From positions 25,178,429 to 25,242,428 of the forward strand of contig CM025850.1 of assembly GCA_003952965.2 (NCBI GenBank): DNA of 64,000 nucleotides, given 5' to 3'. Positions within the stretch are counted from its first letter, which is position 1; each line of letters starts with the position of its first letter. Below are positions 50,245 to 62,073 of the stretch, one piece after another. The translations under genes were made by a program, and so were the position numbers. The notes beneath the pieces are model-generated. The model saw only the letters and a list, made by a program, of their open reading frames with translations. It made no database searches and had not been told where the DNA came from. The DNA comes from Morella rubra (lineage: Eukaryota; Streptophyta; Magnoliopsida; Fagales; Myricaceae).

Positions 50245-50523
50245 TTGTGGAAGTCTACCGATCACCTTGTAACCGAGTTCAGTTTTCTAGGGGATTCAAT
50301 TTTTGGCAAAGGGCCCGGAGAGTTTTTCTCCCTTGAAGAGTTCTTCAAGAGAGTTTTCTCCATCAAGAAATTGGGTGTAAAGGTTGTGATTGTTTCCTTT
50401 ATTGTTTGTTGTTTATCTTGTTGTTATCTAATCCTTCTTGTGTTAAGTGTTAGAGATTTTCAATCTTGGCGATTTGAATATCATGGCAAAGAAAGATCGG
50501 AGGCAAAAGGTAAATCTGGGTAA
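50245..50523 (+). other. Open frame of unknown status in repeat unit 1
   Basis: A 92-codon frame with a hydrophobic stretch (VVIVSFIVCCLSCCYLILL) recurs at 54698-54925 in unit 2. There a C-to-T change turns the codon after QSW into TGA and shortens it to 75 codons. Conservation may only reflect the recent duplication. I do not regard it as a proven gene. Confidence 0.25.
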
Positions 50524-52599
50524 GATGAGATTTCTTATATCTAAATGTGCTGATATAAGTGATTGATTATCATGTGTTCTGTTTTGTGAGAAATATAAAT
50601 ATATGTACTAACGTTAATAGTCAGATTGGAGTTTAATATAGTTCATTAGAACTCTACTCTATTTTGAGTTACTTTTACAGAGCATCATAACTGTCGTTGA
50701 TCTGCCAAAAACGTTTCTTGTTAATTGTTTCTTGATTTAGTTTATTAATTCCTAAATCAGATTGCGTTATTGGGTTGGATTTCATTGCGTATTTTACACC
50801 TCTGAAGAGTTGTGCATAATTTTCAGAAAATCTATTCACCGCTTCTAGGTTCATTGGATACCGTTGCGGGTTTCAAAGTGTTTGTTCACTTTGGTTTGAA
50901 GGCGATTTTCACTTTAGGGCCTCGATTTTTGTCATGATCACAGGCAGGCTGGGTTTTACTCTGATTAAGCAGTAAAATAGTCTTGCCCTTAGTTTCATTT
51001 AGAAGACTTAACGGAGTTCCACGTCACAAATCTTAGTTTCCGTTGGAAGACTTAAGAGAGTCCAACTCAAAAAATAAAACAGGAATGTATCATTTTAGAG
51101 TACATGTCATTTTAAAAGGTTATGTCACTTAGATAATGTTAAAAAAGAAAAATGTCATTTTCTGTCCTCCAATTTTTTGCCCTACATAGGCCCCCTAATG
51201 GGAATTGAAGTTGTACGTGTTGCTAGGTCGCATAGTCCCCCTACGCTGCATTCAAGTAGATACCCTTTCAAAAAATGTCACTCAGTTATTATTTATTAAA
51301 ATGAAAAAATCAATCCTTGAATTTAGTACTGTTACAAAAATGGATCATTCTGTCAATCTTCGGTTACACCCCCTAACGGCAGAGTCCAACGTGTCAGCTT
51401 ACATGTCCAGCTCATTCAACTAAGCTACCACGTCATCAGTCAATATTTTCTAATCAATTCTCTCCAAAACGATGTCGAACCCGCCTATCTCCCCCAGACG
51501 GCGTGGCTTCAGCCTTCTCCAAACGACCTTGTCCAGCCCTTCGACAAGCAACTAACTCCCTTCTTCTGCAGCTGTTGGTGCTAATCCCTTTGTCCTGTTG
51601 GGGAATCCCAGATGTTTTTTTTTATCACTTTTTTGTTGAGATCCTGTAATATTTTTTACCCCCGTCAGAAGTTCTTTTCAAGCAGTGTAAAGCAGCTCCG
51701 GGAACACCATGTTTCAAAGAATATGTCATGCAAGTGCCGCTAAGAGGGGTCCACAGTAAGGCAATCGTCTAAGGCTTTCTAATTTAGAAGATCCCTTATT
51801 ATAAAGAATATAAGGCTTTCGTAATCAAAGAATTTTAATTTTACTATAACATAGGACTTATAAAATAAGAATATTTAAAAATTAATTTATAAATTAAACT
51901 TGAAAATAAAAAAATATATTTTAAAAACTAGCACGATGATACTTTTTTTAAAATGATAACACTATCGACGTTAATTTTTAAAATAATCATCATTCATAAT
52001 AAATTATGTCTATCACACCTAATTTATTACTAATTAAATTTTCAAATAATTAAATTATAACGTAAGGTTTTAAAGGTAAATTCGCACATCAATGTCTAGT
52101 TAAATTACTATAAAATAATATCATTGTTCACAATAAATTATTCACTCTTGAACTTAAATTTATAAGGCCGTTTGATCCCTTTATTTATTGACTCGTCGTG
52201 AAAGATCAAACGTATCCTTAGAGTATGTACTTAAAGTTTTCAAATCTCCTTGATCTTAATTAAAAACTTACTGTTTTGACTTTAAAAAAAAAATATTCAC
52301 CCTTAAAACTTAAAACCACGACTGTCCCTACTTTATTTCTAATTACAGTTCTCTACTTTAGGCAAAGAGGGTATCTCTCAATTGCAGAAAACAACGAAGA
52401 CAGAGACTCTTAGGAAGCGTTTTGTTGCCTAATTTTTAAAGAGGCAAAATTTCTACCATATTAAATATATTTCATAAATTTAATAAATTTTACACTTTTA
52501 CAGTAAATTTTACACTTTTTATAAATTTTAATAAATTTTATAATTCAAAAGATTTTTAAAATTTTTAAAATATTTTCCAACTAAAATTTCCCAAAACAA

Positions 52600-52830
52600 A
52601 CGCCCTTCGTCGAATGTGCATTTAATGCCAACTCATCTCCGTGATAATGGAGCTTAAAAAGATGCGCCAGTTGTGCTTTTCCTGTCACGAAAGCACTCCA
52701 TACATTACTTTACAGCTCCTGGATAAGAACTGCACGTCACGTTGGTGAATCAAAACGTCACAGCACACCAGAGCATTATTTAGCAAAACACAAGTCCTAG
52801 AAACCCGTAAAACAGAGCTTTGAACCAAAA
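52600..52830 (+). promoter_or_regulatory. BAHD gene 5' flank with ACGT elements
   Basis: This region is shared with the pseudogene flank (7935-8130, - strand) and with 63890-64000. It contains CACGTCACGT (52733-52742) and AACGTCAC (52755-52761), with TGACG on the opposite strand. Such cores bind plant bZIP factors of the TGA or ABF type. The pseudogene flank has CACGTGACGT at the matching place. No clear TATA box. Confidence 0.5.
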
Positions 52831-54231
52831 ATGCTTACCATCAAGTCTGCTTCCACTGTCTTCCCCAGCGAGCCCACTCCAAGCACCATTTTATGGTTAT
52901 CCGAAAGCGACCAACTGATGCAGTGGACTCATGCACCCCTTGTCTTCTTTTACAAATCCAATAATGATATCAATTACGGCGGTTCCATGCCATTTTCAAT
53001 GGAGACGATGAAGAAATCGCTAAGTCGTGCATTGGTTCATTATTACCCACTAGCCGGCCGACTACGCTGGATCAAAGGTGGCCGACTAGAACTTGTTTAT
53101 AATGCCAGGGGAGCACATTTTTTGGAAGCTTACTCTGACGCTAAACTGGAGGAACTTGGTGATTTTGCACCTACGGAGGCAGTCCAAGATCTTGTCCCCA
53201 AGATTGATTATACTACTCCAGTCGAGAACTGGCCCTTACTGCTGGTGCAACTGACGAGATTTCGCTGTGGCGGGGTTTGTGTTGGAACAGCCATATCCCA
53301 CACCGTGGCTGATGGACGAGGTAATGCTAGCTTCATCAACTTATGGGCCAAGCTAGCTCGGGGAGATGGTCTGAGGGATGATGAGATTCCGTTCCATGAT
53401 CGAACTGTATTACGATCCCATAAACCGCTTAGGCCTCCGCGCTTTGATCATATAGAGTTCACGAAGCCACCACTCATAATAGGTTGCTCAGACGCGAAGG
53501 CAGAACAAAGAAAGGAAACTACGGTAACCCTACTGAGACTTACCAAAGAGCAAATTGAAGGATTAGTAGAGGAAGCAAGCGAGTTCCCATATCGAAACAT
53601 GCTCATGAAACGACCCCACACCAGATACGAGGCTATCGCCAGCCACATGTGGAGGTGTGCATGTAAGGCACGTAGCGGCAATGACCATCAACCAACAAGG
53701 GTTCGCATCGGAGTTGAGGTCCGCAATCGGTTAAGGCCTCCTCTCCCTCGTGGATACTTTGGCAATGCAATATTGGGTACCGTGACTTCGACGTGTCTTT
53801 ATGGTGACCTCTTGTCTAAGCCATTGTGCTATGCTGCTGCAAAAATAAAGGAAGCAACTGGGAGAATGACAGATGAGTACATAAGATCCGCTCTTGATTT
53901 TATAAGAAGCCAGGAGGACGTGAGTCCGTTGAGGAACAACTTCCACATCAGGGGATACTCAGAAGCACCTTTCTTAGGAAATCCCAACCTTGCTATTGGT
54001 AGCTGGATCAATTTGCAGTTTTATGCTGCAGACTTTGGGTGGGGAAAGCCTACATACGTGGGTCCGGGTTTATTGAATATTGATGGAAAATCATTCATCA
54101 TGCCAAGTCCTGAGGACGATGGATCTCTCATCATAGCCCTTCGGTTGCAAACAGAATATATGGATGCTTTTAAGAAGTACTTCTATCAGGACATGTCAAA
54201 GAAGCCATTTGTAGGGTCGGCCAAGTTGTAA
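52831..54231 (+). CDS. BAHD acyltransferase, spermidine hydroxycinnamoyl transferase-like
   Basis: A single uninterrupted frame of 466 residues, the usual BAHD length. BAHD enzymes transfer an acyl group from a CoA thioester to an alcohol or amine in the cytosol. H157-T-V-A-D161-G is the HxxxD catalytic motif and DFGWG at 401-405 is the conserved structural motif. The front, SEPTPSTILWLSESDQL (13-29), and WTHAP, HYYPLAGRLRW and KPTYVGPG resemble spermidine hydroxycinnamoyl transferases, which acylate polyamines with hydroxycinnamoyl-CoAs in tapetum or defence. That substrate assignment is inferred from family resemblance only. The start has the context AACCAAAAATG, shared with the pseudogene copy. 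It lies in a head-to-tail tandem array, and its pseudogene relative at 6.5-7.9 kb lies on the opposite strand. All key motifs are intact. Confidence 0.95.
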   Translation: MLTIKSASTVFPSEPTPSTILWLSESDQLMQWTHAPLVFFYKSNNDINYGGSMPFSMETMKKSLSRALVHYYPLAGRLRWIKGGRLELVYNARGAHFLEAYSDAKLEELGDFAPTEAVQDLVPKIDYTTPVENWPLLLVQLTRFRCGGVCVGTAISHTVADGRGNASFINLWAKLARGDGLRDDEIPFHDRTVLRSHKPLRPPRFDHIEFTKPPLIIGCSDAKAEQRKETTVTLLRLTKEQIEGLVEEASEFPYRNMLMKRPHTRYEAIASHMWRCACKARSGNDHQPTRVRIGVEVRNRLRPPLPRGYFGNAILGTVTSTCLYGDLLSKPLCYAAAKIKEATGRMTDEYIRSALDFIRSQEDVSPLRNNFHIRGYSEAPFLGNPNLAIGSWINLQFYAADFGWGKPTYVGPGLLNIDGKSFIMPSPEDDGSLIIALRLQTEYMDAFKKYFYQDMSKKPFVGSAKL

Positions 54232-54348
54232 CGGCTGGGATGCATGGCACCGGTGAACTATAGGTCACCAGCTCTCATATATATATATATGCATGATACT
54301 GCAAAGTCTTATACATATATTCTCATATATATATATCTATATATGCAT

Positions 54349-55406
54349 GATATAGAGCCAAATTGAAAAGAACTAATTTCTATGCTTTTAACCCTCTGTT
54401 TTTGAGAAACTGTTAGAGGATAATGTGCTGAGCATTCTGATTTGAATTTCATTCATCCTATTGATTGATCTCCATCTAGCAATCACAAGACCTCGAAGAA
54501 CGACCAGATCTACCAACGTTCAAGAAGCTGGAGATTCCAGCATTGAAGAAATCAGCCTCATGAGTTCATGTTGATATTTTGATTAAGTTGAATAAATTGA
54601 TATTCTGAACGGGTAAGGAGTTCCTTAACCCCTGCACGGTGCAGATCCAAAAAGTGAGTTTTGGGTAAGGTTAGGTGTTGAAGAATAGCAATAGGGATTG
54701 TGGAAGTCTACCGATCACCTTGTAACCGAGTTCAGTTTTCTAGTGGATTCAATTTCTGGCCGAGGGCCTGGAGAGTTTTTCTCCCTTAAAGAGTTCTTCA
54801 AGAGAGTTTTCTCCGTCAAGAAATTGGGTGTAAAGGTTGTGATTGTTTCCTTTATTGTTTGTTGTTTATCTTCTTGTTATCTAATCCTTCTTGTGTTAAG
54901 TGTTAGAGATTTTCAATCTTGGTGATTTGAATATCATGGCAAAGAAAGATTGGAGGCAAAAGGTAAATCTGGATAAGATGAGATTTCTTATATCTAAATG
55001 TGCTGATATAAGTGATTGATTATCATGTGTTTTGTTTTGTGAGAAATATAAATATATGTACTAACGTTAATAGTCAGATTGGAGTTTAATATAGTTCATT
55101 AGAACTCTACTCTCTTTTTAGTTATTTTTACAGAGCATCATAACTGCCGTTGATCTGTCAATAACGTTTCTTGTTAATTGTTTCTTGATTTACTTTATTA
55201 ATTCCTAAATCAGATTGCATTATTGGGTTGGATTTCATTGTGTATTTTACACCTCTTTTTAGAAAACCTATTCACCGCTTCTAGGTTCATTGGATACCAT
55301 TACGGGTTTAAAAGTGTTTGTTCACTTTGGTTTGAAGGTGATTTTCACTTTAAGGCCTCGATTTTTGTCATGATCACAGGCAGGCTGGGTTTTATTAAGC
55401 AATAAA
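54349..55406 (+). repeat. Tandem repeat unit 2, left part (before the transposon)
   Basis: It matches 49898-50976, offset 4451 at the start, with scattered substitutions and a roughly 20-base deletion near 55257. It is cut at 55406 by the Harbinger element. The rest of the unit resumes at 62074. Confidence 0.92.
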
Positions 55407-57497
55407 GGTTGCGTTTGACAAACAAAATTTTGGCCAAAATTATGGATTCTCCCAAAATTTTGCTGAAATACGTTACTCTGTTTAAAATATTACAAATCAG
55501 ACTTATTTTTTCCGTTTTAGCCCCTAAAATTGCTGTCAAGAATTACCAATTAGACCCCATCACAACTGCAACCATTTCAAACACGAAGGGCATGAACAAC
55601 ATTTTAAAATTTTGCTGGGTCCCACTCTGACGCTCATTAATACTCCTTTAATGTCAAATTACACGAGTGCCCACACTTATTTCATACACAGCTTGCAATG
55701 CGTTAAGGGTATTTTAGTAAATAGTCATTCACCCTCTGTCTCACGTACAACTGACACCCTGCTGCTGTCGGAGGACCTGCGCCTAATCAGTTGTAATAAA
55801 TATTTTCTATCTGATTGCATTAATTTCACAACGGTAATGACAGAGGAGAAAATGAGGCGAAAAAGAAAATAACGGATCGGGTTCTTTCGCAACAATTCGG
55901 AGAGAGGGGAGTCGTCCCGCTTGGGACCTATACTGCTCGGGCAGTGCAATTCGGGTGAGCATCCCCGTCCGAAAATAACAACAACCCGCCTTGCAGAACT
56001 CGATTTTTACTTTTTGGCTGAATACCCACCTGCAGAACTCATTTTCGCACAGAACAACATTTCTCCCAAAATTCGACACGCAGCCGAACCAAAGAGAATC
56101 GGATTCCTCTGCCCAGAGAGGTCTCGTCCGCCAGGCCCGTACCCCTGCAGTGAGATGGAAGTTCAAGCGTGTTTCCGTTCATCACCTATTCATTTGTGGG
56201 TCACGGGAGAGCTGAATCTCCATAGCCAAATTCGAACGCAGCATTCTCGGAGGAAGCGGAGGCGAGACACCAGTCGCAAGGCAGCCACGGCACCAGTGAC
56301 CCGCGCCTCTGCTCGCGTCCAGGTGAATCTCCATTTCCAATTCACTGTAAAGATTGAAGCAAGCACCTCTAGTCAGTTATTAAGTTCTGTTTTTTCTCAA
56401 ATAGGGAAAGAAATTCTCTCTCTTGCTCTCGTCGAAATTTCTTCTTGGTTCTGTATTATGGTTATAGAAGAGGGCAGAGGCAAAGTGCTTGATGTAATCA
56501 CCAAATGAGTTTCATTATTCATGTGTAATCAGAGAAGTATGTATGCCATGTCCCCATCTAAAGTAGCTAAAGTGCTTGTATTCAGCTTGAAATTCAGGGT
56601 TAGTTGAAGTAAAATATTGGATTTTCGTTAGAAAAAGAAGATCAGTTCACCAGTGTTTGGAGTTATCATGTCTTTTTCTTTCTTCTCAGTCAGCGAGCTT
56701 GTCGTCTGAACATTTAGGTTGGTGATGAAATGAGGGCCCAATCTAACCTTCCCTGCACCAAGTTTCATTCAATTGCTCCATTCTGACTTGTGGTGTGTGA
56801 AGAACAACCTCAAGATTTTCATCTTAATAAGAAACTGACCACCTAGACTGTCATTGTCCTTTCGGCTTCGGGGGTTGTTTTTTTTTTCCTTCGGGTTTGG
56901 GGAGTTGAAATTCAATCTACTTGCATTATAGCCTTAAATTTTAAGTGGCATCTTCTTCCATTAGAAGTTAAAGTAGAACTTAATTTTACTTCCCAAAATA
57001 AAACAGAGGTGGTTCCTGGTGTTTGTTTGATAAAATCATCCGAGTAGTGGCTGCGCGATCCCCTATTCGCCGACACCTGGTTCTTGGTGTTTCTTGGAGT
57101 AAGTGTTGAAGTAGAGGGTGTTTTGATATTTGTCTCTTGCTGTTTATCACAAGGCCACATAATTCCTGCAATGGTCTTCGAATTTGGATCTTACCTCACG
57201 CCTGGGATGCAAAAGAGGGTCTTAATAGCAGCCAACTAGATGCATTTGTGTTTAAATCTGAATAGAGCATTTAGAAACAATAGTTCCCTTTGCAAACTGT
57301 GGAATTACTGAGTTTGACATTTCTTTATGAAGTTGGACCCAGCGTGAGACACTGTACTAATAAGGGCTTTTATGGAGGCTCTCAAAGTCTCACTAAATGA
57401 TTTTTTTGTCCATTTTCTATGAGCATCAAATATAAACAGCACCCGGTAAATGATTTTTTTAAATGCTACTTTTGTAACTGACTCATTCATCAACAAT
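55407..57497 (+). other. 5' non-coding part of the Harbinger element
   Basis: About 2 kb before ORF1. An open frame at 55921-56508 has no family signature and mixed composition. A splice-donor-like CGCGTCCAG|GTGAAT at about 56322 suggests that part of it is an untranslated leader exon of ORF1 rather than protein. Confidence 0.45.
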
Positions 57498-58833
57498 ATG
57501 CAGCGACGCTTGCTAAGATCAGGGAAGTCATTGTCCGATCCATTCAGCACTTCGTCTTCAGTACGAATGTCCCAAGTAAGACATCTTTTTTCTCCCCTTT
57601 GTGTATTTTACTGTCGTTGATAATATATCACAATGACTAGTTCCGTTTGTTTGGGTTTTTGCAATTAAGCCATGTTGGTATGAGTCTAATAATACGCTCC
57701 GTTTTGTTTTTAGCTCAGCATGTTAGTATGTTATTGGTTGTTGTGTGTGTAAATAATTGTAATGGCATGCTGTTGTGTTGGACTTTGTTGGGTTGTTGCT
57801 TTTTTTTTTTTTTTATTGGATTGTTTGTATCTCTATAGAATCCACGAATGGTATGGCACCTCGAAGACGTCCAGAATTTGATCTACCTATTAATAGATGA
57901 GTATAATGTGAGGACTTTTGTGGATGGCAAACCAAAAGACCCCAAACTGTGGCAGCAAATAGCACAAAAGTTGGACATCCCAGACTACCCCGGGATATCG
58001 GGCGTTCAAGTGATGGGAAAAGTGAATTCATTAAAACAAGATTATAAGGCATTCCAATTCCTGAAAGATCAAACTGGTGTTGGGTGGGATGAAGAAAAGG
58101 ACACTGTTGATGCAGATGATGGTTGGTGGGATCTAAAGTCCCAGGTATACACGCACAACATGCCTATAGCGTCATTACGTTATATGTTCCGCAATAAAAG
58201 TAATGGTTATTTATTTCAATACTTAAATTGTCTTTAATTTTATGATTTCAGGCGAACCCAAACATAACCAAGTTCAAAAATAAGGGGCTTGCCAACTATC
58301 CCGAGCTACATCTGCTTTTTGCTTATAGTACTGCCTCAGGGGCTCTACGCCAGTCCTCTGTCCAGAGGGCACCTACGCCTGAGGAATGTGCGCGGCGGGA
58401 GCGCGCGGTCCGTGATAGACACGGGGGGTTCCACAATGTCGATGAAGAGCATATCGCTTCCGGTGGTGGTGTCAACCTTAGTTGTGGTGGGGTGCAGTCT
58501 ATGGACACTTCGTCGAGTTCCAGGAAGCGGGGATCTGCTTCGGTTATGGGTGCTAGACAGCGTCGTAAAGCGAAGCCCACCTCTGAGGAACTATACTATG
58601 ATGAGGTGAGGAATTTTATCATTGGTCGGCGAGACAGAGACGGTGCGGGCAGTAGCGGTCATTCTGGGGGAATGAAGGAGTGCATTGCCGCTCTTCAAAG
58701 TTTGAATCCAAGGTTGCCTATAGAACAATTTACAGTGGTTGTAAGGTATCTAACTGGGAATCGTGACGCCCAGGAAGCCTTCCTAGCGATGGATGATGAC
58801 ATCAAGGGTGATTGGGCACGATATGTCAAATGA
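57498..58833 (+). CDS. Harbinger ORF1, SANT/Myb-like DNA-binding protein
   Basis: PIF/Harbinger elements need a second protein with a SANT/Myb-like domain that binds DNA and helps bring the transposase into the nucleus. I assemble exons 57498-57575, 57839-58144 and 58252-58833 (GT-AG, phases consistent), 321 residues. The Myb/SANT-like region spans about residues 28-130: WHLEDVQNLIYLLIDEY, DPKLWQQIAQKL, VNSLKQDYKAF, GWDEEKDTVDADDGWWDLK. After it come NITKFKNKGLANYPEL and a Ser/Arg-rich linker (SSSSRKRGSASVMGARQRRK), which may be a nuclear signal. A conserved tail ends in GDWARYVK. The short first exon is inferred from splice sites; if it is wrong, translation would start at 57848. No lesion seen. 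Confidence 0.8.
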
Positions 58834-59582
58834 TGCCAACGTTGTGGTTCGGATCACGATTTATTAGGATGAGTTATGTATGTGCTTGTTGTGAGTTTAG
58901 CCTTAGTATTTGGGCCTACTAGACCTGAATGTGTTAAGAGTTGCTAGTTTTTTCTGTGCTTGTTATGCGTTTATCCTTCTTACTTGAACCTGTTGGACCT
59001 TCATGTTAATGAGATGACTTGTTTATGATGTGTGGATTTTTTTTTTCTACGTTGCAGTTTTTCGTCTTTATATGGTAATTAATGTTGGTTTATATGGTTG
59101 TCTTATAACGTTGGCTCTACTTTCTACGTACTTCCCCAGTAAGGAATTATAATTAAGGATTACGACGTTCGGATTGTATTTGCGTGTGGAATATTGCTTG
59201 ATTAAGGTATTTATTTCAATACCTAAGCCATGAACTTTCCTTCTCTTCATTGTGCAAATTGTCCTCTACATCTCATCTGGTCATTAAGTTCAGATTATTT
59301 CATTTTGTTGGTTTTTGCTTTTTGTTTTGTGCAGTGAAATTTTAGGTAAAGGTGCGTTGAAGACTGTTCTTCATTTTAGTCACCAATTCTCAATCTAACG
59401 TTGGCTCACTCTGTTGCATTTGAAGGAACCCATAACTGCAACAATAACCATGCATTAGCGAACTTATGAATGTCACAGTCCGTTACTTTCCATTACGTTG
59501 CATTTGGATGAGCAATATGAAAACGTGAATGACTATTTTATTCTTCCATGCAGGTCTATTCCCTTTTTCAAACACCAAATCC
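58834..59582 (+). other. Spacer between Harbinger ORF1 and ORF2
   Basis: AT-rich, no coding potential. TTCCATGCAG at about 59553 is a splice-acceptor-like site just before the transposase start. Confidence 0.5.
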
Positions 59583-60996
59583 ATGAACCCCTCCAATGCT
59601 AGTAGCTCGAACCCAAACGGATCAAACCGAAGGGATGATGATTCGGACGACGATTTGAGAGAACGATTGATGATTGCAAACTTTTTTATCCTAGATGGAC
59701 GCAGGAGAAGGCATAGACGGAGGTTACGTATGTGGCCTGTGGGATTATCGGGTGCTGACTATATCCAGCAGGTTCTTAACAACCCCAATCCCACTAATTG
59801 CAGGTGGCAGTTTCGTGTGGGTCCGAGTGTATTTCAGCTGCTAGCTGATACACTTCTAGAAGAAGGGCGATACCAGCCTACGAGTGGCGTGACTGTGGAG
59901 GAGGCTTTGGGCATGTTTATGAAGGTAATCGGATTCGGGACCACCCAACGGGATCTTGCCGATCGATTTTGTCGTTCACTTCAGACAGTTTGGAGTTGTG
60001 TGCACAAGATCCTGGACGCAGTGTTGAACGTGGGCCATATCATTATACGGCCTCGACACACTATAGGCGTGGTGCACCCCCACATTTCTGGCAATCCAAA
60101 GTATGACCCCTGGTTCAGGGTAAGTAATTGTTACATCCACGACGTGTAATAGCCTTTAATTACATTGCATTTTCTTGAAATTGTTAACAGTCGCTTTATG
60201 TGTAGAATTGTATAGGGGCCATTGATGGGACACATGTGGTCGTAGAAGGGGTTCCTCCAGAACTACATAATGCATTTCGTAATAGGAAAGGAATTTATCA
60301 CAAAATGTCCTGGCAATTTGTGATTTCGATATGTTTTTCACATATGTTTGCCCTGGGTGGGAAGGGTCTGCGCATGATAATCGCGTATTGACAGACGCCC
60401 TCACCAGGCCAGAATTAGGATTTCCTGTTCCCCCACCAGGTACGACGCTTCAACATATTTTAGCTTTATCAACAAAAGTATGAGTGGAAAAAAACAAAGC
60501 ATAACTCTCTATTAACTTTTCTTCTCTAGGGTACTTTTACGTCGTTGATTCGGGCTACCCCTGCAAAGAGGGCTTCCTCCCTCCCTACAAGGGGGAGCGG
60601 TATCACTTGAGCTCTTTTGTTGGGAGTGGAGCACCAAGGGGACGTAGGGAATTGTTCAATCGCAATCATAGCTCACTGCGAAATGTAATAGAAAGATCCT
60701 TTGGGGCGCTAAAAAAGCGGTGCAAGATTTTGAAGAGAATGACTAATTATGAATTGAACACCCAAGCACAGTTGGTCACGGCAAGTTGTGTGATTCACAA
60801 CTTCATAAGGTTGAATGATGTTGACGATAGGATTTTTGGCCGTTATGCTAACCCAAACTGTGTCGTGGGCTCGGATTCATCGTCAAGCAGTGATGACGAC
60901 GATGATGACGCTCCAGATAGTGAGGATACACCTTTGATGGTAGCGATGCGTGACCATATTGCTGATATGATGTGGTCGGCTGCAGGGGGCACTTGA
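59583..60996 (+). pseudogene. Harbinger DDE transposase (ORF2), frameshifted
   Basis: Exons 59583-60119, 60206-60439 and 60530-60996 with GT-AG borders match the PIF/Harbinger transposase. Exon 1 has an acidic/basic N terminus and the helix-turn-helix region TVEEALGMFMKVIGF...DLADRFCRS. Exon 2 has the first catalytic Asp in NCIGAIDGTH. Exon 3 has the second Asp in YVVDSGYP and the Glu in NVIERSFGALKKRCK, then LVTASCVIHNFI and an acidic tail (SSSSSDDDDDD). The DDE triad is therefore present. Between RNRKG and the conserved LAICDFDMFFTYVCPGWEGS the frame is off by one base (about 60288-60297). The original frame meets a stop at the TGA near 60389, so the protein would lose two of three catalytic residues. 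Confidence 0.88.
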
Positions 60997-61329
60997 GAAA
61001 GTTGGAGATGTAGTTTTTCGTACATTTGTGGTTATTGGTGAATATGTGAACTATTGGATACAATGTCTGTTATGTGGGAAGGTAATGGCATTTTATTTGG
61101 TGTCATGAGCTTCAAATTTTAGGTGCTGTAAAGAGGTACGATTGCAATGCCATTACTTTATCTTATGAGTAGAGATAATGCCGTAATTTTGAACCAGAAA
61201 CTGTCTGTTTATTTGTCACTTTGTCTGGAATGTATTCTCATTAATTTTCTTTTTCATATTCAGTTATAGAGAAACAAACTAGCCAAAGGCCAAACTGGTG
61301 TTGTACGACCGAATGAGAAAGGGGGAGGG

Positions 61330-61860
61330 GGGTGTAAATGGAAACGGCGTGTAGTTTCAATACCGGAAACTACACGCTGTTTAGGGACCAAAAAATTGGG
61401 GGGGGGGGGGGAAGTGGACCGGCGTGTAGTTTCAAGTATTGAAACTACACGTTGTTTAGGGACCAAAACGAGAGGGGCAGGGGGTGTGTAGTTTCAATAC
61501 ATGTTTAGGGGAAAAAAAAACACGTTAAAAAAGAAGACACAAAAACTGTCGTTTAACAAGGGGAGGGGGAGCAGCACGCAAAGAGTTATAACGTTTTATA
61601 TTTGAAAGTTTTTTTATTATCATATAATAAAATAATAAATAATATTCTCTCTTATAGTGTAAACGAAGTGTAGTTTCAAGTATTGAAACTACACGCTGTT
61701 CAAAACGAGGAGGGCAAGAGGTGTGTAGTTTCAATACATGTTTAGGGAAAAAAAAAAAAGTTAAAAAAGAAGACACAAAACACAAGTTTAACGTGGGGAG
61801 GGGGAGCAGCACGCAAAGGGTTACAAAGTTTTATATTTTAATTTTTTATTTTATTATCAT
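61330..61860. repeat. Subterminal hairpin repeats of the Harbinger element
   Basis: The unit GTGTAGTTTCAA(G)TA(C/T)TGAAACTACAC is a near-perfect inverted repeat. Full palindromic forms lie at about 61349-61378, 61422-61451 and 61666-61695. Half units lie at 61484-61500 and 61721-61737. The last two start a tandem duplication of about 237 bp (61484-61720 and 61721-61870). They are spaced like transposase-binding sites, though binding is inferred. Confidence 0.75.
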
Positions 61861-62073
61861 ATAATAAAATAATAAATATCTCTCTCATATACACAAATCC
61901 AAACAAACAAACATCTAATCATTATCAATGATTATTATTCAAAATTTTACAACATTTACACAAACACACTTTAAAATTTTAACACTTTTTACAAACTTCA
62001 ATAACACCTCTTTCTTATCAAAAAGTACTAAAATTTTACAAATCACTCAAAATTTTGTCAATCAAACAGACCC

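Larger units (their letters stand above)
49898..54348 (+). repeat. Tandem repeat unit 1 carrying the intact BAHD gene (about 4.45 kb)
   Basis: The left part (49898-50973) matches 54349-55406, and the part from 50974 to about 52730 matches 62074-64000. The unit therefore begins at GATATAGAGCCAAATTG and is followed head-to-tail by a second unit with the same start at 54349. The order within a unit is a 1.07 kb non-coding block, a 1.8 kb block ending in the BAHD promoter, then the BAHD gene. Unequal crossing-over is the simplest origin. Confidence 0.9.
55407..62073 (+). mobile_element. PIF/Harbinger DNA transposon, 6,667 bp
   Basis: Comparison with the uninterrupted copy at 50971-50980 (AGTAAAATAG) defines the insertion to the base. 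The ends are GGTTGCGTTTGACAAACAAA... and ...GTCAATCAAACAGACCC. As inverted repeats they agree at 20 of 27 positions. The flanking trinucleotide AAA (55404-55406, 62074-62076) is duplicated, and a 3-bp duplication is what this superfamily makes, though TWA is the usual sequence. It carries a SANT/Myb-like ORF1 and a DDE transposase in the same direction, plus hairpin-forming subterminal repeats at the right end. The transposase is frameshifted, so this copy cannot move on its own. Confidence 0.93.

Noticed and set aside
49898-50973. Direct repeats 49898-50973 and 54349-55406 as LTRs of one retrotransposon
   Set aside because: The DNA between them is a BAHD gene with its promoter, no gag-pol or primer-binding site is seen, and the following block repeats as well, so a tandem duplication explains them better.
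55921-56508. 195-codon frame in the Harbinger 5' region
   Set aside because: No similarity to known element proteins; overlaps competing frames and a probable splice donor, so more likely leader sequence.
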